Assembly: GCF_013403955.1 (NCBI RefSeq)
Contig: NZ_JABFDG010000008.1
Location: 124,001 to 188,000 of the forward strand
Reading direction: 5' to 3'
Length of the DNA: 64,000 nt
Source: Winogradskyella vidalii
GTDB taxonomy: Bacteria > Bacteroidota > Bacteroidia > Flavobacteriales > Flavobacteriaceae
A program made the translations under genes and the position numbers. Under the pieces are notes generated by a model, which had not been told where the DNA came from, did no database searches, and saw only the letters and a list, made by a program, of their open reading frames with translations. Positions 41,504-50,727 of the stretch are shown here, piece after piece (the stretch's first letter is position 1; every line of letters begins with the position of its first letter).

Positions 41504-42637
41504 TTATTGGAGTTCTTTTTTAATTAAGTTGGTAAGGTCATTATTAATGATATTAACATCAAAGCGTTCTTCAGCATAGGCTCTACTCTTAATTCCCATT
41601 TCTTTAATTTTTTCAGGATGGGTAATAAAGTATTCCATAGGTTTCACTAATGCCTCTAGGTTTTGAGGTTCAATTAAAAAGCCATTGACGCCTTCTTTTA
41701 CAGATTCTCTACAGCCAACAGAATCGGTTGTAATAATAGGATTTCCACAAGCACAGGCTTCTAATGTGGTTCTTGGTAAACCTTCTCTGTAGTAACTTGG
41801 AAGCACAAAAATATCTCTTTGATGTAAATGGTCTTCGATATTAGATTGTTTACCATGAAATATAATAACCCCTTCTTTATGTAGCAGATTAAGCTCGTCT
41901 TCACTGATAGCAGAAGGTGATGTTTCGGGAGCACCTATAAGGTGAAACTCGGCATTAGGATATTTAGCCTTTAATATTTTGGCCGCATCCATATATAACG
42001 CAATGCCTTTTTCTTTTATTAAACGCGCGACCAATAGAAAACTGACTTTATCAGAAGCCTTTTTTTCTTTGAATGAAAACTGGGTAAGGTTGATTCCGGA
42101 GCCACTTACAAAGTCAACTTTTTGTTGTTTTGAAATGACTTTTCGATCTAAAAACAATTGATAATCATCTTTATTTTGAAAGACAATAACTTTGTTTTTT
42201 CTTATCGATAGTTTGTAGAGTGTTTCATTAAAACGTTGCAATAGTCGCGCTTTTGCAGTCAGACCTGTAAATGCATAACCTAAACCAGTGATTAATGAAA
42301 TTACAGGTATTTTACAACTGTTAGCAGCCATTGAGCCATAAATAACAGGTTTTACGGTATATGGAAATACTAAATCTATTTTATTAGACTTCATTATAGA
42401 TTTTAATTCCTGTATGGATTTAATATCCTTAAGTGGATTTAATCCTGTGCGTTGTAAATTAAACTCAATAGGAGTTGCTCCCATAGCTTTAATTAACTCG
42501 CTGTTTTTTTCAGTAAAACTAGGTGCTGTTGCAAAAACATCAAAACCACTTTTTATTAAATACTTTATAAAATCGCCTCTAAACCTAATAAGTGAGCCAT
42601 CATAAGAGGCAATAAGTAATATTTTTTTTTTAGCCAT
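41504..42637 (-). CDS. Glycosyltransferase family 4 (PglA-like)
   Basis: The 377-residue protein is a GT-B fold transferase. The N-terminal KKKILLIASYDGSLIRFRGD with the early GSLIRFR, then SLITGLGYAFTG, resemble PglA/WbpT-like N-acetylgalactosaminyl transferases that act on lipid carriers. The C-terminal part has the GT4 motif SYYREGLPRTTLEACACGNP with the EGLP and E of the E-x7-E pattern. The acceptor is likely the lipid-linked first sugar made by the sugar transferase encoded further down. It is six bases from asnB in the same run. Confidence 0.88.
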   Translation of the reverse strand: MAKKKILLIASYDGSLIRFRGDFIKYLIKSGFDVFATAPSFTEKNSELIKAMGATPIEFNLQRTGLNPLKDIKSIQELKSIMKSNKIDLVFPYTVKPVIYGSMAANSCKIPVISLITGLGYAFTGLTAKARLLQRFNETLYKLSIRKNKVIVFQNKDDYQLFLDRKVISKQQKVDFVSGSGINLTQFSFKEKKASDKVSFLLVARLIKEKGIALYMDAAKILKAKYPNAEFHLIGAPETSPSAISEDELNLLHKEGVIIFHGKQSNIEDHLHQRDIFVLPSYYREGLPRTTLEACACGNPIITTDSVGCRESVKEGVNGFLIEPQNLEALVKPMEYFITHPEKIKEMGIKSRAYAEERFDVNIINNDLTNLIKKELQ

Positions 42638-42643
42638 CTTAGA

Positions 42644-44548
42644 TTAGTTTTGTTTAAGGAAATTAAATTTGTACCACTTTTGAAAACAGTAATACGACCA
42701 GACTCTAAAGGTACTGTCTTTTTTACTTTCTAGATGGTCTTTTACTAATTTCGTAATCACTTCCGCATTAAAAATACCTTGCGATTTTAGTAATTCGGGT
42801 TCTATATAACTTTCTAATTCCTTTCTAAGACTTTGTCTTAACCAATCGCCTGTTGGGCTACCAAACCCACTTTTGCCTTTTTCTAAAAATTCATCAGGGA
42901 ATTGATCTCTAAACGCTTCTTTCAAAATATGTTTTTTATTCCAGCCTTTCATTAAATAGCTTTCTGGTAAGGTATTGGTAAATTCCCAAAGTTCTCTATT
43001 TAAGAAAGGTGCTCTACATTCTAAAGACGTCATCATGCTTGTTCGATCTACTTTGGCGAGCATACCGCCTTCTAAACTCAACACTTTATCTACCAATCTA
43101 AAATCGGTAAGAGTTTCTATTTTTTGTTTGCCTAAAACCTCTTTGTATTCCTGAAAAATATCAGCATCAAAATAATCGGGTGCCATAATTTCAGCTAATT
43201 GACGACTAGTATTTGCGAGTGAAATAATATCCCAATAGAAATTACCGTCGTAATCAATGGCATTCAATAGTTTGTTTATTTTAAATTTTTTACCTCTAGA
43301 ATCATCTTTTTCAACAAGATATTTATTACTGAGTCCTGAAATAGTTTTATGAAGCCCTTTTGGTATAATACTAGAATACTTTTTATTCATTTTACCAATG
43401 TAGTATTTATTGTAGCCCCCAAATACTTCATCGCCACCATCGCCTGTTAATGCCACCGTAACGTGTTCTCTTGTTTTTTCTGAGAGTAGGTGTGTGGGTA
43501 AGGCAGCAGTATCTGAAAAAGGTTCATCAAAATTGACTAAAATATCATGAATGTTATTTTTAAGGTCATCTTCATCGATAATGAATTCATGATGATTACT
43601 GTTTAGCATTTCTGCAACCACTCTAGACTTGTCTGTCTCATCATAAGATGCTTTTTTAAAACCAATAGAAAAGGTGTCTATTTTTTTGTCCGTAGACTGG
43701 GCTAAACAGAGAGAAATAATAGAAGAATCTACACCCCCAGATAAAAAGGTACCTAAGCCAACATCTGCAATAGAGCGACTATCGACACTATTGTAAACTA
43801 AATCTTTTGTTTTTGCTTTAGCATCATTAAAAGAAATATTAATAGTTTTTGGTTTTGGTTCAGCGTTAATTTTATGAATGGTTGTGTCGTGTGAAGCTAA
43901 ATCATATGCCATGAAATGATTAGCTTCCAACTTATAGATATTTTCGTAAATAGTATGTGGTGCAGGAATATAAGTTAATCTAAAATAAAGATTCAAGCCT
44001 TTTTTTGAAATATTAGGTGTGAAATCAATAGTATTTATAATGGATTTTAATTCTGATGCCCAAATAAATTCTTTGTCTGTGTGTGTGTAATACAACGGTT
44101 TCTCACCGAAGAAATCACGTGCAATGAATAGCTTATTAATGTTTTTGTCATAAATACTAAACCCATACATACCATCTAGCCATTGAAACGATTCTACCCC
44201 ATATTTTTCATAAGCTTTTAATATCACTTCTGTATCACTCGTTGTTTTAAAGCTGACACCTTCGGCTTCTAATTTAGCTTTAAGAACTTTGTAGTTATAA
44301 ATTTCTCCATTAAATACAATTACGATTTGCTGATCGTCTGAAAAGATAGGTTGCTTACCAGAAGATAAATCTATTATGGATAACCGACGCATACCCATAC
44401 CAACCGTAAATTGGTCATTTGCTTCAGAAAACAAGCCATCTTCATCTGGACCTCTGTGAATAATTAAATTATTCATAGTATTAAGGATAGACGTTACTTC
44501 GTCTTTATTTCTGTTAGTTTTGGTTATGATACCGTTGATTCCACACAT
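42644..44548 (-). CDS. asnB: Asparagine synthase (glutamine-hydrolysing) type amidotransferase
   Basis: The 634-residue protein has an N-terminal glutaminase domain with the nucleophile at Cys2 (MCGINGIITK), IIHRGPDEDGLF, LSIIDLSSGKQP and FNGEIYNYK, and a synthetase domain with the pyrophosphate loop LSGGVDSSIISLCLAQ and the later ALTGDGGDEVFGGYNKYY. It transfers ammonia from glutamine to a carboxylate activated by ATP. In a polysaccharide locus such genes often amidate uronic acids (for example WbpS in Pseudomonas) or make asparagine. Both fit; context favours sugar amidation. It is one base from the upstream glycosyltransferase gene and six from the downstream one. Confidence 0.9.
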   Translation of the reverse strand: MCGINGIITKTNRNKDEVTSILNTMNNLIIHRGPDEDGLFSEANDQFTVGMGMRRLSIIDLSSGKQPIFSDDQQIVIVFNGEIYNYKVLKAKLEAEGVSFKTTSDTEVILKAYEKYGVESFQWLDGMYGFSIYDKNINKLFIARDFFGEKPLYYTHTDKEFIWASELKSIINTIDFTPNISKKGLNLYFRLTYIPAPHTIYENIYKLEANHFMAYDLASHDTTIHKINAEPKPKTINISFNDAKAKTKDLVYNSVDSRSIADVGLGTFLSGGVDSSIISLCLAQSTDKKIDTFSIGFKKASYDETDKSRVVAEMLNSNHHEFIIDEDDLKNNIHDILVNFDEPFSDTAALPTHLLSEKTREHVTVALTGDGGDEVFGGYNKYYIGKMNKKYSSIIPKGLHKTISGLSNKYLVEKDDSRGKKFKINKLLNAIDYDGNFYWDIISLANTSRQLAEIMAPDYFDADIFQEYKEVLGKQKIETLTDFRLVDKVLSLEGGMLAKVDRTSMMTSLECRAPFLNRELWEFTNTLPESYLMKGWNKKHILKEAFRDQFPDEFLEKGKSGFGSPTGDWLRQSLRKELESYIEPELLKSQGIFNAEVITKLVKDHLESKKDSTFRVWSYYCFQKWYKFNFLKQN

Positions 44549-44549
44549 A

Positions 44550-45713
44550 TTAATTCTGTATAAAGTGGTTAAATTTCTTGTAAATACTTTCTAGTTGATA
44601 GTCTTTAGAACGTTGTAGACTGAGCATGCTAAATTTTTCTCTTTCATCAGGATTTTTATGAAAATAATCGAGAGCTTTACTCAACCCTATATAGTCATCA
44701 TTATTTACTAGTAAGCCATATTTTCCAATAAAAAAATCTCCTTCTTTAATTATTACTTCTTCGTTTTCATTTAATAATTCTAAAGGGCCAGATAAGCAAT
44801 TTGAAGATATGCTAGGTAAACCAATGGCCATAGCTTCAATTAATGCATTTGGAAAACCTTCTGTAAAAGAGGAAAGTACAAAACATTCACTGTCTAATAA
44901 ATAATCATTGACGTTTTTTACTTTGCCTTTAAGTACTATGCTATCTTCTAGTTGGAGTTTATTAATTTCACTTTGTAAATAATCATGTAAATCACCACCT
45001 CCAAGAATTGAAAAGTCATATTTTAAAGCAGATTCCTTTATAGCCCTTATAACCATAATTTGATTTTTCCGTTTGTTTAAAGTGCCTGCAGTAATAACTT
45101 TTAAAGTGTTATTTGTTGCATTTAAAGTGCTCGAATCAATTGTTTTTTTAGGGATTTCGATAGGATTATAAATTACCTCCATTGGGATTTTTACACTGAA
45201 ATTATCTTTTAAATCCCGATTGATATGTACTGAATTAGAAAATAATTCATCACATCTATTATAAAATATAGGGTAAAATAATTTGGAAATATATAGTGAA
45301 AGCTTACTGGATACGTTATCTGAAGGAAACCCTCTTTCACTAATAATAGTTTTTACCTTTTTACTAAAGGTTGAAATAATTCCATTAATTAGGTTGGGAA
45401 ACGCTAAGAAAGAAATAGAAATAGTAGTATTAGTTGATTTTATAAAACGATAATATTTTATTATAAATTTATAAGCATCTAAAATTTTTAGATGAAATGG
45501 TCTGTCTGGTCCTTTGTCAGATAAGACCACTACATTAATTTCTTCTGGAATAGTAAAATGAACTACATCATAAAACATAACTAAGGTTACGTTATAGTCG
45601 TGTTTTAATTTTTTAAGAAGTAGACTGATTACCTTTTCGGCACCACCACTTCCTAATGAGATACAGAGTATGCTAATATTTTGTTTCGAGTTTGGGGACA
45701 TGAATTTATTCAT
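44550..45713 (-). CDS. Glycosyltransferase family 4
   Basis: The 387-residue protein starts with a GT-B Rossmann strand (ISILCISLGSGGAEKVISLL) and has the C-terminal GT4 block SSFTEGFPNALIEAMAIGLP and ISSNCLSGPLELLNENEE. The GGAEKV and EGFPNAL motifs are diagnostic. Met5 is an alternative start. The donor and acceptor sugars cannot be told. It begins a second cluster of overlapping genes (with asnB one base away). A 195-base gap with a 13-base direct repeat lies upstream, which may hold a promoter. Confidence 0.88.
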   Translation of the reverse strand: MNKFMSPNSKQNISILCISLGSGGAEKVISLLLKKLKHDYNVTLVMFYDVVHFTIPEEINVVVLSDKGPDRPFHLKILDAYKFIIKYYRFIKSTNTTISISFLAFPNLINGIISTFSKKVKTIISERGFPSDNVSSKLSLYISKLFYPIFYNRCDELFSNSVHINRDLKDNFSVKIPMEVIYNPIEIPKKTIDSSTLNATNNTLKVITAGTLNKRKNQIMVIRAIKESALKYDFSILGGGDLHDYLQSEINKLQLEDSIVLKGKVKNVNDYLLDSECFVLSSFTEGFPNALIEAMAIGLPSISSNCLSGPLELLNENEEVIIKEGDFFIGKYGLLVNNDDYIGLSKALDYFHKNPDEREKFSMLSLQRSKDYQLESIYKKFNHFIQN

Positions 45714-45851
45714 TCTATTACAAATAATTATTCGAGAATAGTCAGGTCTATTTTTTGAATAAAAAAAAGTAATATTTTTATTTACTTCGCAGTCAAATAT
45801 AATAGGTACTTCTGTTAAACATACATTTCTTCGATTTTTTGAACGTTTTTG

Positions 45852-45895
45852 ATGTTTAATAGCTTAAATAGGCTTTAATTTTATGTTTAATAGCT
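45852..45895. repeat. Direct repeat of 13 bases in the gap between glycosyltransferase genes
   Basis: ATGTTTAATAGCT occurs at 45852-45864 and again at 45883-45895, 31 bases apart (about three helical turns). Its complement is upstream of the 44550-45713 gene, so it could be a pair of regulator sites or a remnant of slippage. Confidence 0.5.
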
Positions 45896-45908
45896 ATCTA
45901 TCTATAAG

Positions 45909-46988
45909 CTAATTTAAAATGTCTGTAAATAATTGTTCATACTCACCTATAATTTTTTCTTTATTGAGTTTTTTGTAAACAGAATCACTAATTTTCTTTG
46001 GTTGCCAATCATGGGACTCATGTAGCTTTTTAACAAATTCAGACTCAGTACCTACTAAAAATCCATTAACTCCATCTTCTATAATTTCATTTAAACCTCC
46101 AGGTGCTTTAAAAGCAACTACAGGCGTACCAACAGAACAACTCTCTACTAGACAATTTGGAAATCCTTCTGCATAGGAACCCATAAGATAATAATCTGAA
46201 TTTGAGAGGTGTTTGGGAACTTCGTTTGTGAAGGGAATATGCTCAACTTTATCTTTAATGCCTAAATTTTTTATTAATTGAAAGAGGTTTTCTTTCTCTG
46301 GACCATCCCCAATTATAGTGTATTGAAATGGGTAGTTTAATTTTGAAATGGCGTTAAGTATTCTTTCATGTCCTTTTAGTTTTTTTAGCCTAGAAACTGT
46401 GATAAATTTTACTACTTTTTTTTTGTTATTATTAATTGATTTTAATGTGAAATCATCAGTAATAGGGTTATTAATAGTTCTTAACTTATGCTCAGGTATA
46501 TTAAAACTACTAATCATGTCATAGTACATATCCTTAGATTGGCATAGGATAATATCTAAATATTTATAGCCAAAATCAAGTTTGCCCATGAGTTTTTGAC
46601 TCACTGAGTTTTTCTTATTTGTTTTGAATTTTTTTGCAGCTTTGGTAACTATAGTATGCCTCCCAATGAACTTAATTTTAGGAAAAAACTTAGAAATAAA
46701 TCCCATCGTTAAGTTGAGATGAGAAATAGCACTAACAACAATTTTAGGTTTTTGTTTTCTAATTATTCTAATTAAGTTTGGTATAGCGTTTAATACTCTA
46801 TCTTTATTCAAGTACTCAACTGAAATTCCGGAAATCTCATATTTACTATCTTTTTTAAAACCAAGAATTATTAAGGTAACATCAAACTTATTTCTATCTA
46901 AATTTTGAGCAACGAAAGACATGACTCTTTCTGCACCTCCAGCAAATAATGTAGGTATTATAAAAAATACTTTTATTTTATTATCCAT
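45909..46988 (-). CDS. Glycosyltransferase family 4
   Basis: The 359-residue protein has the GT4 landmarks FIIPTLFAGGAERVMSFVAQ at the start, FITVSRLKKLKGHERILNAI (nucleotide-sugar domain strand with the conserved basic residue), IIGDGPEKENL and GSYAEGFPNCLVESCSVGTP, where EGFPNCL holds the donor-binding Glu. The sequence is very similar in layout to the previous transferase. It overlaps the ATP-grasp gene upstream by eight bases, so the two are translationally coupled. Sugar specificity is unknown. Confidence 0.88.
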   Translation of the reverse strand: MDNKIKVFFIIPTLFAGGAERVMSFVAQNLDRNKFDVTLIILGFKKDSKYEISGISVEYLNKDRVLNAIPNLIRIIRKQKPKIVVSAISHLNLTMGFISKFFPKIKFIGRHTIVTKAAKKFKTNKKNSVSQKLMGKLDFGYKYLDIILCQSKDMYYDMISSFNIPEHKLRTINNPITDDFTLKSINNNKKKVVKFITVSRLKKLKGHERILNAISKLNYPFQYTIIGDGPEKENLFQLIKNLGIKDKVEHIPFTNEVPKHLSNSDYYLMGSYAEGFPNCLVESCSVGTPVVAFKAPGGLNEIIEDGVNGFLVGTESEFVKKLHESHDWQPKKISDSVYKKLNKEKIIGEYEQLFTDILN

Positions 46989-47925
46989 TTTTTATATCTA
47001 ATTTTAATTGCTGACCAAATTTATAGTCCCACTCATGTGTATTAAATCTCTGAAATCCAGAGTGATGATGAAATGTGATTTCTCCAAAATAAATTTGTCC
47101 TTTTACTAAATAAAAATCAATCCTAGCATAAGCAAAATCCTTAGCTAAAATTTCAGCTAAACTTTTCATTTTTTCGAATAGAGCAGGTTTTTTTTCCATT
47201 GTTCCGTTTTGATATCTCCATACACAAGGTATAAAATCCCAATTAGCATCATACAAATTTCTTCTACGATCACCATAACGATTAATATCAATATGTACAA
47301 ATGCTAATTTTCCGTTGAAGCAATGAAGTTTATAGTCATTAGGAATATTGTTATCTTCCGTAGTTAATAGTTTTTCTACTATAATTCGTGGTTCAATGTT
47401 TTTGTACTGCCATTCTCTTGTAGCATAATAAAAATTTTCTTTTAAAAGTCGTTTAAATTGTTTTCGAATTGTTTTCCAATCAATATTGGTTTTGTCTTTT
47501 ACTATAACACCACCAGAACTATCATGATTTGCTTTTATAATAAACTCAGTATCCGGTAAATTTTCAGGTCTTATATTATCAGTGTTCTTTGTATGATAGA
47601 GAAGAGGAATCAAGTACTGTTCTCCAATTTTATCAGCTACATAAGCTCTAACTTTATATTTATCGGCAACAGTAGTATGCAAGTTGGTTCTATCATATAG
47701 CTTTAACCAGTTTATTTTTTCATTTAATGTTTGCGGATTATCTAGGTTAAGTGGATAGCCCATATATTTTTTAAAATCCCATTCTATAAATATTTTGTCT
47801 GGTATAGCTTTTAATCCATATTCATATATTTTATAAAAGGGTCTTAGTACTGTATAGCCTATATCAGATTTTCTGTATAAATCAGAAATTCTATTTCTCA
47901 TACTTTTACTATCTAAATTACTCAT
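46981..47925 (-). CDS. TupA-like ATP-grasp protein of polysaccharide loci
   Basis: The 314-residue protein has the TupA-like ATP-grasp features seen in capsule and O-antigen loci: DFKKYMGYPLNLDNPQTLNE, EKINWLKLYDRTNLHTTVAD, KYKVRAYVADKIGEQYLIPL, FIIKANHDSSGGVIVKDK, NDYKLHCFNGKLAFVHIDIN and the metal-binding end ARIDFYLVKGQIYFGEIT. Members are thought to add amino acids or similar groups to a sugar carboxylate; this is established only for a few. It overlaps the next glycosyltransferase gene and follows the acetyltransferase gene after 55 bases. Confidence 0.82.
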   Translation of the reverse strand: MSNLDSKSMRNRISDLYRKSDIGYTVLRPFYKIYEYGLKAIPDKIFIEWDFKKYMGYPLNLDNPQTLNEKINWLKLYDRTNLHTTVADKYKVRAYVADKIGEQYLIPLLYHTKNTDNIRPENLPDTEFIIKANHDSSGGVIVKDKTNIDWKTIRKQFKRLLKENFYYATREWQYKNIEPRIIVEKLLTTEDNNIPNDYKLHCFNGKLAFVHIDINRYGDRRRNLYDANWDFIPCVWRYQNGTMEKKPALFEKMKSLAEILAKDFAYARIDFYLVKGQIYFGEITFHHHSGFQRFNTHEWDYKFGQQLKLDIKNG

Positions 47926-47980
47926 GTTTTATTGTTTTTACTAAGAGACTGTTAAATCAGTATATTTTTTATAATCAATT

Positions 47981-48562
47981 CTAAATATGCTTAATTATTG
48001 TTTTTATGTCAACTTCACCAATCACTTTTGCTGGAACTCCTGCAATAATGGTACTATCCTTTATAAAGGACTTATTTACAACGGCATTGGCACCAATAGC
48101 GGTATTGTTTGGTATGGATATGTTACCATAAATCTTTGCTCCAGGGGCAATATATACATTGTCGCCCAGCTGTGGTGCTTCGGACTGCCCACCAGAAGCG
48201 CCAATATTTACACAAGCATGCATTCTGCAATTGGCGCCTACATTGGTATTTCGATTAATAACAATTGTACCATAGTGCACAATAGATAAGCCTGGTCCGA
48301 AAACATTAATAGGAATAGAGAAACCAAGTTTTAAAGATATCTTTCTAAATTTATACTTTAGGAATAGATAATGGAATTTATTTAAACCTTTATTTTTACA
48401 GTTATGATGATACTCTAATTTCCGCATCGTTCGCTGAAATTTCCATATTTGATTTGGAAATAATATGTTAATAATCTTAGCTATTAACGTATCTGTTTTG
48501 ACTCTAAGTGCTAAACGATCTCTTTTTAAGTAATATTTATAATCTATTTTAGATTGTATCAT
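47981..48562 (-). CDS. Serine acetyltransferase-like hexapeptide protein
   Basis: The 193-residue protein has a helical N-terminal part of about 95 residues and a C-terminal left-handed beta-helix of hexapeptide repeats: LSIVHYGTIVINRNTNVGAN, CRMHACVNIGASGG (with the active-site His), APQLGDNVYIAPGAKIYGNI, IPNNTAIGANAVVNKSF, IIAGVPAKVIGEV. It transfers acetyl from acetyl-CoA to a hydroxyl or amino group. In this polysaccharide run the acceptor is more likely a sugar or a serine substituent than free serine for cysteine synthesis. It lies 9 bases after the flippase gene. Confidence 0.85.
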   Translation of the reverse strand: MIQSKIDYKYYLKRDRLALRVKTDTLIAKIINILFPNQIWKFQRTMRKLEYHHNCKNKGLNKFHYLFLKYKFRKISLKLGFSIPINVFGPGLSIVHYGTIVINRNTNVGANCRMHACVNIGASGGQSEAPQLGDNVYIAPGAKIYGNISIPNNTAIGANAVVNKSFIKDSTIIAGVPAKVIGEVDIKTIIKHI

Positions 48563-48571
48563 ATTGTTGTG

Positions 48572-50116
48572 CTATTTAATAAATTTATTTAAGACTAAAG
48601 TTTTCATTCGTAGACAGAAAACCTTAAATCCAGGGATAAACAAAAAGAGTAAAGTACCGTAAATGAGTGTTACCGCTAATGTTATCTGAATAGCATAAAT
48701 TATCCATCTGATTAAGGTTAAATTTTCTAAATCAAGATATAAAAATCTAGAAAGATAATTAACTGAAAATGCTGAAACACTAAAAACCAAAATTATTGGT
48801 AGTAAGCCTTTCCAATATTGAAACACACTTTTCTTAAAACCATATTTATACAAAAAATAAGGCTTCCATAACACTACAATAAGAAACATACTAATCAAAG
48901 TACCAAGCATTATCCCAGCTATTCCGTAAATTTTTCCAAAAACAAATGATATTGCTAGGTTTATAATAGCTTCTGCTGCCGCTGCCCAGGTATCAGAATA
49001 TAGACCGTATGCGTTTTTGAAACGTTCAATTGGAGAACTTATCTGAACCATAAAGAAATTGGCAATCATCAATAATAATATGGTATTGGATAAAATATAT
49101 TTTTTCCCGACCCATAATGCTATAACAGAATCCATTAGATGATAAATAATGATGCTGAAAAAACCAGCGATAAAAAACTGAACGGCAATTAACTCCCAAA
49201 GCACTTTTTTTATGTTTTTTTCATCATTTTCTGCAATTAAATTTCCTACTGCGGAACCTGTTCCTGCGAAAGCCATTTTTACAAGTCCCCCTAATTTGAC
49301 AAATATTAATTGATAGTTGCCAAAAAAAGCAACACTTTGAAGATTGATTAAAGCGGCAATAAGAAGGTTATCTGTGCCGTTTTTAACGAATGCACTCATT
49401 TTATGGAAAAAGACCTGTTTAATCTTTTTAATAATATCTGGATATTCTCTTATAATCTCAGTTTTCTCAGCCGAGTTGATAATAAGCCAAGGGTATTCTT
49501 GCTTTATTTTATATCGAACAACGATACTATATAATATACTAAAAACTAATTCTAACGTAATGTACAGGTAGAAGTTTTTAAGATAAAGTGCAACAACAAC
49601 TTGCAGTATAACTCTTATGATTGTGAAAGTTTGAAAATATTGCTGTACAATGTAACCTTTCTGGTCAGCTCCCAATAAACTAATATGATAGTTAACAAAG
49701 TAACTCAGTAAGACTGAAATTAAAAGTGTATAAAAAACAAAATAAATTAATGTTAATGAAAAAGGTGTTTCCGCAAACATTAAAGGAAAAAAAAGTGAAA
49801 TAATAACGCCTACACCAAATATGACATAACCTATTTTTCTGTACAGGACACCAAGAAGCGCTATAATCTTATTAATTTCCTTATGGTTCTTGTCAAAAAT
49901 TGGTTTATAAAGTGTAAAACCAATAGCTGTACCAATTCCTAATTCTGCCAGGTTAAGAAAGCTCAATACACTTCGTAATGTGGTTTCAAGACCTATAAAA
50001 GTATCACCTAGATTATCTAAAAAAATCTTTCTAGAGAAGAATTGCACAAAAATCGATAGGATGAAAAAAAATACACCAACTTTCGCATTTTTTAAAGATT
50101 TGGAGACTCTAGACAT
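48572..50116 (-). CDS. Polysaccharide flippase (Wzx / MATE-like)
   Basis: The 514-residue protein has about 12-14 membrane helices. The N-terminal region has VFFFILSIFVQFFSRKIFLD and the conserved LGDTFIGLETTLRSVLSFLN, then NLAELGIGTAIGFTLYKPIF, which is the flippase consensus of the oligosaccharide flippase family. The middle has FVKNGTDNLLIAALINLQS. It moves lipid-linked repeat units across the inner membrane. It is the first gene of the minus-strand run, 600 bases from the divergent lyase gene, so the run's main promoter should lie in that gap. Confidence 0.9.
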   Translation of the reverse strand: MSRVSKSLKNAKVGVFFFILSIFVQFFSRKIFLDNLGDTFIGLETTLRSVLSFLNLAELGIGTAIGFTLYKPIFDKNHKEINKIIALLGVLYRKIGYVIFGVGVIISLFFPLMFAETPFSLTLIYFVFYTLLISVLLSYFVNYHISLLGADQKGYIVQQYFQTFTIIRVILQVVVALYLKNFYLYITLELVFSILYSIVVRYKIKQEYPWLIINSAEKTEIIREYPDIIKKIKQVFFHKMSAFVKNGTDNLLIAALINLQSVAFFGNYQLIFVKLGGLVKMAFAGTGSAVGNLIAENDEKNIKKVLWELIAVQFFIAGFFSIIIYHLMDSVIALWVGKKYILSNTILLLMIANFFMVQISSPIERFKNAYGLYSDTWAAAAEAIINLAISFVFGKIYGIAGIMLGTLISMFLIVVLWKPYFLYKYGFKKSVFQYWKGLLPIILVFSVSAFSVNYLSRFLYLDLENLTLIRWIIYAIQITLAVTLIYGTLLFLFIPGFKVFCLRMKTLVLNKFIK

Positions 50117-50727
50117 TTTTTATTATAAAATCAGTGTTAATTATTTTATTAATTGTTGTTCTAAAAGTGAAAAGACCACTTTAGTCAATATAAGTTTATA
50201 AACATTATGGTTCACTAGTAAAGCGTTAATAATTATGGGCATATGCTCATAAGCAAGACAAATATTAAAAATGAAAATTATAAATTTGTATTTTCTTGAT
50301 AATTAACAATAATATACGTCTAACGAACAACTCTGTTAAAATTCATTAAGTCTAAAAAAAAATAAAAAACCAACCATTTTTTTTAATTAAGACACTTTTA
50401 TTTACTTCGATGACTACTTATAAAATTACCGACAAATTATAATTGATAAATATTAATTTTTTACCCTTTTATATTATATAATTTCTATAAAAAATATAAG
50501 AATTTTACTTGCTACTGTAAGAAACTGTGTTTATATGTTAAATATTAATTTTTATAATCCAAAACATGTATATAGCCGTATTTATTTGTGTTTAATCAAC
50601 AATAATATTTTTGTGTAGGTTAATTATTACACTTTTTTGCTTTTAAACGAATTTATGTGTTCTTTTGACTTTTTGTCGATTTTAATTTATTTACTTTACA
50701 ATCCCTAAATAACCTGATAACAATTTA
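50117..50727. other. Divergent intergenic region between the flippase run and the lyase gene
   Basis: The 610-base gap is very AT-rich with runs of A and T (for example near 50350-50370) and no open frame of useful length. It should hold promoters for both directions; the lyase side has a good promoter match at 50585-50613. No terminator or known riboswitch was seen. Confidence 0.5.
50585..50613 (+). promoter_or_regulatory. Candidate promoter for the secreted lyase gene
   Basis: TTTG at 50585-50588 and TATTTTTG at 50606-50613 match the -33 TTG and -7 TAnnTTTG boxes, 17 bases apart. The transcript would carry a leader of about 105 bases before the ATG at 50728. Confidence 0.5.

Noticed and set aside
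48572..50116. Flippase as a drug-efflux MATE pump
   Set aside because: The N-terminal consensus and position at the head of a glycosyltransferase run fit polysaccharide flippases better.
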